Below, piece by piece: positions 1 through 8,569 of a stretch of 64,000 bases of DNA. The position numbers and the translations under genes were made by a program. Source of the DNA: Prorocentrum cordatum. Its lineage: Eukaryota; Sar; Dinophyceae; Prorocentrales; Prorocentraceae. The stretch is taken from positions 435,383 through 499,382 of the forward strand of contig CAUYUJ010007480.1 in assembly GCA_963575745.1 (NCBI GenBank), given 5' to 3'. The notes beneath the pieces are model-generated. The model saw only the letters and a list, made by a program, of their open reading frames with translations. It had not been told where the DNA came from and ran no database searches. How positions within the stretch are numbered: position 1 is the first letter of the stretch; every line of letters begins with the position of its first letter.

Positions 1-63
1 CGACGAGGTCGCGAAGGCGGCTGATCGTCTGCTGGAGTCGGGCGTCGCCAAGAACACTGGACC

Positions 64-424
64 TTTAAACTATGCTGTCCTAGGATCCCACGTGCCAGAG
101 CTGAAGGGGGGCAGGCGGCTCCCACGGCGCCGTCAGGCATCAAAGGAATACAGCGAGTATCCGAACGCCGCCGCGCACGTCAGGCCAAAATCCCCGGCCA
201 CGTCGGGGGCGCCCCGTCAGTACAGCGAATATCCGACCCAGCAGCGGGACACGAGGAGAAACCAGACACGGGCGAGCGTGGGGCGTCCAGCCCCCAACAT
301 TTGTTCGATCGATCCCGCTCGGGACCTGCAGGCGGGCCCCGAGGGCCCCAGAAAGTCGGTACCTGACCTGGCACTCAAAGGGGCCCTCGAGGCCAACAAA
401 AACAGATCACGTGCGGAAGACCCC
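64..424. repeat. Split direct repeat B2 of the PAT/Ngaro-like element
   Basis: About 361 bp starting TTTAAACTATGCTG, repeated at 550-911 with a handful of substitutions and one extra A. It forms the outer end of the element, on the 3' side of the minus-strand coding direction. A 25-bp unique segment (425-449) separates it from A2. Confidence 0.85.
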
Positions 425-449
425 TCCCCTCGAGAGGAGGGTGGGCGGG

Positions 450-546
450 GCCGAAATCTTGAGGACGGCAAAGCCGAGAGAAGACACAGAAGAGGACGGC
501 ACGAGGGGAGGGGAACAAGCAGTATAAAAGAGCGTTATAATAACAT
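450..546. repeat. Split direct repeat A2 of the PAT/Ngaro-like element
   Basis: This 97-bp sequence is identical to 10565-10661 at the opposite end of the element. It lies between B1 and B2, as A2 does in PAT/Ngaro elements. Confidence 0.87.
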
Positions 547-549
547 GTA

Positions 550-911
550 TTTAAACTATGCTGTCCTAGGATCCCACGTGCCAGAGCTGAAGGGGGGCAG
601 GCGGCTCCCACGGCGCCGTCAGGCATCAAAGGAATACAACGAATATCCGAACGCCGCCGCGCACGTCAGGCCAAAATCCCCGGCCACGTCGGGGGCACCA
701 CGTCAGCACAGCGAATATCCGACCCAGCAGCGGGACACGAGGAGAAACCAGACACGGGCGAGCGTGGGGCGTCCAGCCCCCAACATTTGTTCGATCGATC
801 CCGCTCGGGACCTGCAGGCGGGCCCCGAGGGCCCCAGAAAGTCGGTACCTGACCTGGCACTCCAAGGGGCCCTCGAGGCCAACAAAAAACAGATCACGTG
901 CGGAAGACCCC
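550..911. repeat. Split direct repeat B1 of the PAT/Ngaro-like element
   Basis: Direct repeat of 64-424. It lies immediately downstream of the recombinase ORF on the minus strand. Between it and the recombinase stop (912-1101) is a short non-coding spacer with a G/A-rich stretch and a run of C near 1028-1036. Confidence 0.85.
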
Positions 912-1101
912 ACACAGGCCAACCAGCCCCTTCTGGCCGCAGGCCCTATCTAGATTGCACAGCGCAGAACGTAGCACACCAGGGTGGGAGGGAGGGAGGG
1001 GCGAAGGAGTAGGTGACTAGTCCTGACCCCCCCCCAGCTTAGGCACATCATTAGGGATCCCCGAAAATACATCATTCTTCATGTTAATTGGAGAAAAGAG
1101 G

Positions 1102-2400
1102 CTACGTGCTGCGCCTTCTAATTTGCGCCTTGAGGCCCGACCTGGGCCTCGCCACCTCTGGGCGCGGCACCTCTGAGGAGCCGAGCGGCAGCGAGGCACC
1201 CTGCGGCAGCCCCTTCAGCATCCTTATCAGACGAGCAGTGAGTGGCTTGTCCGCCACCCTGGACTTCCCCAGCGCCTGTGCCATGAACACGCCTGGGGCC
1301 CGCCAGAACTCCTCGCCGTCTCGTAGCTTGGCGTCAGTCATGATGCTGCGCCTCGCAATGAGGATGAACGACTTGGTATACCTCTGGAGGGCGCTGGCCG
1401 TGTTCCAGCGCCCCCTTCTCCGTGCCACCTCGAGGTCTCCCCCTGCCGCCACAAAATGTGCGGCTCCCGCATGCCTGAGGCCATGCGGGGGCCCGAACTC
1501 CTCGAGCCCGAGCCTGACGAGGGAGCGGTTCCACTCGCGCCTGTACTTGTCGGGAGTGATGGGGAAGACGCAGTCGTCGGGGGCGAGGTCGGAGATCAGG
1601 ACCTTCATGATCTGCTTGCCGAGCTCCGTCGTCAGCTCGACGCCCTGGCCCGACCCCGTCTTGACCTTCTCGCCCCTGGCGCGGTCCCCCAGGAGCAAGG
1701 CCATGCGCCCCGTCTTGTCCGTGCTCACGTCCCGTCTGCGGAGGCCGGCCCAGTCCTGCTCACGTAGCCAACCGTCCAGCTGCACGATGACCGCGCAGGC
1801 CTCGAGGGGCAGCCCGCGCTCACACAAATCCACTACTCTCAGCGCGACCCCCTCGATAGGGATGGGCTGCCCCTCCTGCCCCTGCTGCTGTCTTTCCCAT
1901 GCTTTGAGAGCTCTCGCAGCCAGGGGCAGGTAGTTACGATGATCCTCGAAGATGTGCATGAATCCATTGAAAGCCAAACTCCCACTCGCATAACCCAATC
2001 CCCGTACGTAGCAGAGGTCCGAGAGGTATGATGCCAGGGCCTTGTCACGCTGGTGCACCGTCTCGAACGGAACGCCCAGCCTCTTTGTGTCGATGAGGAA
2101 ATCCCTGACAGCCTTCTCGTACACCACGTTCGTCTTGTCGTCGACCGCGTGGATCGCCAGCCTGTTGTTGAACTCCAACGTGTCGGTGGCCGCGTTCGCC
2201 CAGGCCAGGGCCCCCCTGGTCTTCAAGGGCGGCGGCCTCGATGTCGACCGAACAGCTCCGACGGTGTGCACGAGGCCAAAGATGATCAGGAAGAGGTGAG
2301 CTGGCCGTGATCCCGTCGAAGCACTCCGCGGGGGCCGGAGCCCGAAGGCCCACTCCTCGGGCCCCTCTCGCGTCTCGGCCAGCTCCATCCGATAAATCAT
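1102..2400 (-). CDS. ORF3: tyrosine recombinase (integrase) of the retroelement, 432 aa
   Basis: This is a tyrosine recombinase that would join the retroelement cDNA to the genome. The visible catalytic residues are an Arg in REQDWAGLRRRD (about residue 210), the box HGLRHAGA (H-x-x-R, about residue 304), and the nucleophile Tyr in LQRYTK (about residue 339), preceded by a second-helix Arg/Trp segment RRRGRW. The order R...HxxR...Y and the spacing are typical of the family. The ATG at 2400-2398 shares its A with the TGA stop of ORF2 (TGATG), which suggests translation by termination-reinitiation. No stops or frameshifts interrupt the domain. The C-terminal 60 residues are basic and unrecognised. 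A cellular recombinase is unlikely, given the flanking RT-RNase H ORF and split repeats. Confidence 0.85.
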   Translation of the reverse strand: MIYRMELAETREGPEEWAFGLRPPRSASTGSRPAHLFLIIFGLVHTVGAVRSTSRPPPLKTRGALAWANAATDTLEFNNRLAIHAVDDKTNVVYEKAVRDFLIDTKRLGVPFETVHQRDKALASYLSDLCYVRGLGYASGSLAFNGFMHIFEDHRNYLPLAARALKAWERQQQGQEGQPIPIEGVALRVVDLCERGLPLEACAVIVQLDGWLREQDWAGLRRRDVSTDKTGRMALLLGDRARGEKVKTGSGQGVELTTELGKQIMKVLISDLAPDDCVFPITPDKYRREWNRSLVRLGLEEFGPPHGLRHAGAAHFVAAGGDLEVARRRGRWNTASALQRYTKSFILIARRSIMTDAKLRDGEEFWRAPGVFMAQALGKSRVADKPLTARLIRMLKGLPQGASLPLGSSEVPRPEVARPRSGLKAQIRRRST

Positions 2401-5214
2401 CACGTCGAGGGCCTCCCCAGCATCATCCTCACAGCCTTCGGGGTGTGTCGCCACTTGTGCTCCTCCTTCGTCGCCTCCGCCGCTCCGATCCCCAGTCCAC
2501 GACTCGGTCCGTCGGCCACGTTGTCCTCCGATGCAACCCATCTCGTACACAGCTTGATGCCACACACCAGCACCACTGCTGCCGCTTGCCTTGCCAGATG
2601 CAGTAAGCCAGCCGCTGATGACCGTCCTTTGGCCAGCACTCCCATGGATACCAGGGAGTCCGAAAACACCAGTACCCTCATGCCCCAGCAGGGCCTCGAT
2701 CGGGAAAGGTGACGAAGCAAGGCAACGATCGTGCGGAGCTCGAGGATGTTGTTGTGCTCCTCCTTGGCCCACTTCCCCTGAAACAGCAGGGCCCACCTCG
2801 AAACCCTCGTCCATGAGGCAGAAGCGGGTAGGGCCTGACCCCTTGTCCGCACGATCTTCAGCTGCCCCTCCTCGATCTTCGCCTGGGCCCCCGTCGAGAC
2901 TCTGCACCAATCGGGCAAGATCTCCGCCGCGGTCTCGCCGTACAACATCCGCCAGGCAGTGCCGTAGCTGAAGTCCGTCTCCCCCGTGCCTGACCTGGTC
3001 CCAGGTCCCTCCACACTGTGCAGCCTCGAGAACCGCTTGTCGTTGGTCACCAGCAGCATCTCCGACAACGCGTCGCCGCAGGTGTAGCCGTAGACCCCGT
3101 CCAGCCCCAAAAAGTCGGACCAGACCTCGTCGATAAATCGTCTGTGCCGCAGGATCGCCGTGAAGATGAGGCCTTCCCTGCGCATCAGCTTGGCCACCTC
3201 CAGCGCCATGTGCTGTGCGATGGCATCCTTGCCCGGCTGCAGGTGCGCCAGCCACCACCACCGCCTCCTGATCCGTCCGAAGAGCCGCTCGAGCTCGCTC
3301 GGGATCATCAGGTCGTAGTTCGGGCCGCGCAGGATCTCTGAGGCCTCGCACCAGATGCCCTCGATCGTTATCAGGTCGTCCGTCAGCGTCTCGACGCCCG
3401 AGTAGAGCTCGAGGAAGCCTGGTATCCCCGCTGGGGGTTGGATGACCTCGTCGTCCTCCTGTCCCGCCATCTTGATCTCCTGCTCGATCTCGCCAAAGAC
3501 CTCCTCGGTCCTCATCTCCCAGACCTGGTGGTTCCCCTTGCTCATCTCCGCGCGGCACTCGCTCGAAGTGGCCTCCGTCTGGACGATGCCGTACCCCTCC
3601 TCGGAGGCGTCCGTCATGAACACCTTGGGGTACCAGTCGGCCTCGAGGTTGGAGGTAAAGTAAACCGAGAGGCTCGCCAGCGCCATCAGCTCGGACACGA
3701 CGTCCTGGGGGAGCCTCAGCTTCACGTCCCACTCGTTCCCCATGCGCTCCTGCACCCACGAGTAGATCGCGCTGAGGATCGCGAAGCCAGACCGAGAGAT
3801 CATAAGACACCAGGTCCACATCCCCAGCAAAGACGACAGACGCGATGGTGTGGTGCTCCCAGCTATCACGATGGCCTCCGTCGCCAAGACCAGCTCCTTC
3901 ATCTTCTCGGGCTGTATCATCACGGTGTATGGCCGTCCTCGGATAGTCAGGCCCAACCCCCTCGTCATCCCAGGCCCCCAGTCCTCCTTGTGAACCTGCA
4001 GACCCTTCGCCTCGAGAGAGCCCTTGACGATGTCCTTGTCTATCTGGATGTCGCCGTCCTTCGCGCCCAGGATCCCGAAACCGATGTAGTCGTCGATGTA
4101 GAGCATCAGGATCAGCGAGGCCTTCTCGAAGGAGGGGGTCGGGCGCCCATACGCCAGCTCCGCCACCTCGTAGCCCTGCACGTCCCTGAGGCACTCGGTG
4201 AGGCAGGAGTGGGCCAAGAAGACAGCCCAGGAATGACCCATCACGGGTGCGAAGGCTCCAACACCCACGCTCGTCCCCAAGGGCTCCTCTATCGGCCTCC
4301 CCACTTCGCAGGAATACCTCCACAGTTCCCTCGGGGAGACGTCCTCCAGCACACAAAACTCCGCCAACTTGCTGTTCCATCTCAGCCTGTAAAACCAATC
4401 TGGAATGTCCCCCGCGAACGAGAAGAGCTCCTTCGTACCCAGCACGTCGGGAGACAAATCCAGAGAACTCAGCGCACTCGGTGACCCCAGTCCCGTCCAC
4501 GGCGGCCTCCGAAACCTCAAGTTGAGACGCCGGCAGTCCCAGACGAGCCGCGATGACTCCACTCGGCCCTCGCCGTCCTGACTCAGGTTCTTCACCACCG
4601 TGAACACGCCCACCCTCTCCTCGATGTGGTCGACGTACGACAACATTCCCCCCTCCCACATGCGTAGGCTCAGCTCCAGACGGTTCTTCTTGTTCCTCCA
4701 CCCTGGGTCGCAGTAGCTCGTCATCCCCCGATACTTGACCCAGTCGATCTCGTCGTCCGTCCTCAGCATGAGCCCCGCCACGTTCTCCAGGTAGGGGGTC
4801 GCGGCCGCCGACAGCTTCGATATGGGTAGGCCCCTGACGCCCCGTCGAGGGACAGACACCTGCTCCGCCAAGAGGTCGCACAGGTCCCCCTTCTTCACTC
4901 GTCCAGTTGTCCGTGCCGTCTGCCCGACACCGCCATAGTCCATCATTCTTCCCGCGCCCAGGCGGCCGAGAACCGCCCTGCCATCGCTGATGCTCCCCCA
5001 GTCGGCTCTCAGCACCAACTTCGACCAGAGCTCGTTGATGATCGTCCTCTGCGTCGGCGTCGAGCTCGCCCAGGTGGATGGCGGATAGTCGACCCTCAGC
5101 TCCTCCACTACCTTGCAGTGCCCTCGAGCCAAAGACCTTATCGCCGCCGTCGCCCTGGCCAGCCTCCGCCACGTCACCCTGCGTTCCTTCTCCGTCAAGT
5201 GGGGATCTCTCCCC
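2400..5214 (-). CDS. ORF2 (copy 1, 5' end lost in the gap): reverse transcriptase - RNase H with methyltransferase-like insert
   Basis: This polyprotein copies the element RNA into DNA. From the gap, the frame reads an N-terminal region (5214 to about 4700), an RT palm whose motif C is YIDD at about 4085-4100, and an RNase H start TDASEEGYG at about 3600-3620. A segment of about 230 residues follows, beginning GFLELYSGVE (3402-3420). RNase H then resumes with EEHNNILELR (about 2740-2765), VFSDS (about 2655-2670) and SEDNVADGPSR (about 2505-2540), the typical DIRS RNase H ending. The inserted segment resembles the cytosine methyltransferase fold (LELYSG as motif I, an acidic residue at EASEIL, then GPNYDL), but no Pro-Cys motif IV is visible, so it is probably inactive. 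The reading frame is open to its TGA at 2400, which overlaps the ATG of ORF3. The true start lies in or beyond the 100-N gap. Confidence 0.8.
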
Positions 5215-5314
5215 NNNNNNNNNNNNNNNNNNNNNNNNNNNNNNNNNNNNNNNNNNNNNNNNNNNNNNNNNNNNNNNNNNNNNNNNNNNNNNNNNNNNNN
5301 NNNNNNNNNNNNNN
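5215..5314. other. Assembly gap, 100 N
   Basis: Exactly 100 unknown bases, a conventional gap placeholder. The sequence on its left ends inside the N-terminal part of ORF2 (equivalent to about 8238). The sequence on its right starts inside the RNase H part (equivalent to about 2739). The element is therefore not contiguous across the gap. Confidence 0.98.
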
Positions 5315-7282
5315 GCTCGAGGATGTTGTTGTGCTCCTCCTTGGCCCACTTCCCCTGAAACAGCAGGGCCCACCTCGAAACCCTCGTCCATGAGGCAGAA
5401 GCGGGTAGGGCCTGACCCCTTGCCCGCACGATCTTCAGCTGCCCCTCCTCGATCTTCGCCTGGGCCCCCGTCGAGACTCTGCACCAATCGGGCAAGATCT
5501 CCGCCACGGTCTCGCCGTACAACATGCGCCAGGCAGTGCCGTAGCTGAAGTCCGTCTCCCCCGTGCCTGACCAGGTCCCAGGTCCCTCCACACTGTGCAG
5601 CCTCGAGAACCGCTTGTCGTTGGTCACCAGCAGCATCCCCGACAACGCGTCGCCGCAGGTGTAGCCGTAGACCCCGTCCAGCCCCAAAAAGTCGGACCAG
5701 ACCTCGTCGATAAATCGTCTGTGCCGCAGGATCGCCGTGAAGATGAGGCCTTCCCTGCGCATCAGCTTGGCCACCTCCAGCGCCATGTGCTGTGCGATGG
5801 CATCCTTGCCCGGCTGCAGGTGCGCCAGCCACCACCAACGCCTCCTGATCCGTCCGAAGAGCCGCTCGAGCTCGCTCGGGATCGTCAGGTCGTAGTTCGG
5901 GCCGCGCAGGATCTCTGAGGCCTCGCACCAGATGCCCTCGATCGTCCTCAGGTCGTCCGTCAGCGCCTCGACGCCCGAGTAGAGCTCGAGGAAGCCTGGT
6001 ATCCCCGCTGGGGGGTGGATGACCTCGTCGTCCTCCTGGCCAGCCATCTCGACCTCCTGCTCTATCTCGCCAAAGACCTCCTCGGTCCTCATCTCCCAGA
6101 CCTGGTGGTTCCCCTTGCTCATCTCCGCGCGGCACTCGCTCGAAGTGGCCTCGGTCTGCACGATCCCGTACCCCTCCTCGGAGGCGTCCGTCATGAACAC
6201 CTTGGGGTACCAGTCGGCCTCGAGGTTGGAGGTAAAGTAAACCGAGAGGCTCGCCAGCGCCATCAGCTCGGACACGACGTCCTGGGGGAGCCTCAGCTTC
6301 ACGTCCCACTCGTTCCCCATGTGCTCCTGCACCCACGAGTAGATCGCGCTGAGGATCGCGAAGCCAGACCGAGAGATCATAAGACACCAGGTCCACATCC
6401 CCAGCAAAGACGACAGACGCGATGGTGTGGTGCTCCCAGCTATCACGATGGCCTCCGTCGCCAAGACCAGCTCCTTCATCTTCTCGGGCTGTATCATCAC
6501 GGTGTATGGCCGTCCTCGGATAGTCAGGCCCAACCCCCTCGTCATCCCAGGCCCCCAGTCCTCCTTGTGAACCTGCAGACCCTTCGCCTCGAGAGAGCCC
6601 TTGACGATGTCCTTGTCTATCTGGATGTCGCCGTCCTTCGCGTCCAGGATCCTGAAACCGATGTAGTCGTCGATGTAGAGCATCAGGATCAGCGAGGCCT
6701 TCTCGAAGGAGGGGGTCGGGCGCCCATACGCCAGCTCCGCCACCTCGTAGCCCTGCACGTCCCTGAGGCACTCGGTGAGGCAAGAGTGGGCCAAGAAGAC
6801 AGCCCAGGAATGACCCATCACGGGTGCGATGGCTCCAACACCCACGCTCGTCCCCAAGGGCTCCTCTATCGGCCTCCCCACTTCGCAGGAATACCTCCAC
6901 AGTTCCCTCGGGGAGACGTCCTCCAGCACACAAAACTCCGCCAACTTGCTGTTCCATCTCAGCCTGTAAAACCAATCTGGAATGTCCCCCGCGAACGAGA
7001 AGAGCTCCTTCGTACCCAGCACGTCGGGAGACAAATCCAGAGAACTCAGCGCACTCGGTGACCCCAGTCCCGTCCACGGCGGCCTCCGAAACCTCAAGTT
7101 GAGACGCCGGCAGTCCCAGACGAGCCGCGATGACTCCACTCGGCCCTCGCCGTCCTGACTCAGGTTCTTCACCACCGTGAACACGCCCACCTTCTCCTCG
7201 ATGTGGTCGACGTACGACAACATTCCCCCCTCCCACATGCGTGGGCTCAGCTCCAGACGGTTCTTCTTGTTCCTCCACCCAG
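5315..7282 (-). CDS. ORF2 (copy 2, second coding block): RT - RNase H, 3' end lost in the gap
   Basis: Second copy of the segment at 2739-4705, nearly identical with scattered substitutions. It contains the RT palm with YIDD (about 6662-6678), the RNase H start TDASEEGYG (about 6180-6200) and the methyltransferase-like insert beginning GFLELYSGVE (about 5980-5998). It ends at the gap before the last RNase H motifs. The frame is open throughout. Its junction with the upstream block is interrupted by a 460-bp AT-rich segment (7283-7742) that has GT at its start and AG at its end on the minus strand. Removing that segment joins the two blocks in frame. Confidence 0.75.
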
Positions 7283-7357
7283 CTGCGCAGTAATAGATAC
7301 AAGGAAAAAAAATGAAAAAAGAAGATATAAAATAAAAAGTGTTGAGAAAAGAAGAAA

Positions 7358-7392
<35 letters not shown>

Positions 7393-7742
7393 GTAAAAAA
7401 AAAGAAATAATAAAAGATAAATAAAAAAAGAAATAAAGAAGGAAGGAAAGGTAAAAAAAGAGTAAAAAAGCAAAAACGATAAGAAAAGAACAGGCTTAAA
7501 GTGGCAGAAACCAAAAAAATGAGGAAAATGAAAGAAAAACACGAATTATAAAAATAACGGAAAATAAAAAACTAAAGAAAAAAAAAAAAAAACAACAAAT
7601 TAAAGTACGGAAAACAATAGAACAAGTGGTAGCCCAATAGAAAAAAAAAAAGAAGGGTAACAAAAGAAAGACATAAAAAAAAATTCAAGAAAAAATATTA
7701 TATAAAAGCATGAGAAAAGATCAAAGTCAAATAACAAAGAAC
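7283..7742 (-). other. AT-rich insertion in ORF2, intron-like (GT...AG)
   Basis: Relative to copy 1, about 450 bp of T-rich sequence (minus strand) interrupts ORF2 here. It is unlike its GC-rich surroundings and consists of short T, TTC and TTTA runs, with a tract of about 30 T. On the minus strand it can be read as GT at 7742-7741 through AG at 7284-7283, with a pyrimidine-rich stretch before the AG. Splicing at these sites keeps the frame and replaces six residues of copy 1 (SYCDPG) by two (TG). An AT-rich insertion or an assembly artefact is equally possible. Confidence 0.5.
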
Positions 7743-8334
7743 TCGTCATCCCCCGATACTTGACCCAGTCGATCTCGTCGTCCGTCCTCAGCATGAGCCC
7801 CGCCACGTTCTCCAGGTAGGGGGTCGCGGCCGCCGACAGCTTCGATATGGGTAGGCCCCTGACGCCCCGTCGAGGGACAGACACCTGCTCCGCCAAGAGG
7901 TCGCACAGGTCCCCCTTCTTCAGCCGTCCAGTTGTCCGTGCCGTCTGCCCGACACCGCCATAGTCCATCATTCTTCCCGCGCCCAGGCGGCCGAGAACCG
8001 CCCTGCCATCGCTGATGCTCCCCCAGTCGGCTCTCAGCACAAACTTCGACCAGAGCTCGCTGATGATCGTCCTCTGTGTCGGCGTCGCGCTCGCCCAGGT
8101 GGATGGCGGGCAGTCGATCCTCAGCTCCTCCACTACCTTGCAGTGCCCTCGAGCCAAAGACCTTATCGCCGCCGTCGCCCTGGCAAGCCTCCGCCACGTC
8201 ACCCTGCGTTCCCTCTCCGTCAAGTGGGGATCTCTCCCCGCCATCGCAGCGTAGGGCGGCGTCGGGAGGTCTCGCAGCGGATCGCGTTGACGATCGCACG
8301 TAGCAGCCCCAGCCATCGGGGAGCAACTGGACAT
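7743..8334 (-). CDS. ORF2 (copy 2, N-terminal block)
   Basis: N-terminal part of the RT polyprotein, homologous to 5214-4730 of copy 1 (shared GRDPHLTE, SLARGHCKVVEEL, DWGSISDGRAVLG, WVKYRGMTS). The first ATG is at 8334, and an alternative ATG at 8242 begins MAGRDPH. The block ends where the AT-rich segment begins. Without splicing, the frame stops inside that segment near 7600. The domain has no motif I can name. In retroelement ORFs this position often holds a linker or protease-like region, but no Asp protease motif is visible. It lies 235 bp downstream of the ORF1 stop. Confidence 0.65.
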
Positions 8335-8569
8335 GCAGTCCACGATGAGAGATGCCCACAGTCTGGTAGAGCTGCGCCCCGATATACAAGTGGACGAAGA
8401 CCACCAGGACGCAACTGATCACACGTGCCGAGCCACGCTCAACAGCGCGACAGTCCCAACCCCTCGTAGCCGTCGAACACCTTCCTAGACTCTGGGCGAT
8501 CAAGCTACACGGACTTATGCACTGTGTGCTGGCTTGGCAAGAGGTAGCCGTGAAACCTCCTGCCGCAAC

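Noticed and set aside
302-320. A tRNA B-box-like GTTCGATCGATCC
   Set aside because: No A box or cloverleaf surrounds it, and it lies in the retroelement repeat.
92-1012. A 306-codon plus-strand ORF with an internal repeat
   Set aside because: It is the B2-A2-B1 repeat block of the retroelement read on the non-coding strand. Its repeat is the DNA repeat.
1102-7542. One continuous 2146-codon minus-strand ORF
   Set aside because: Only its last 432 codons (from 2400) are the recombinase. The rest is an out-of-frame reading of RT-RNase H that crosses the N gap and the AT-rich block.
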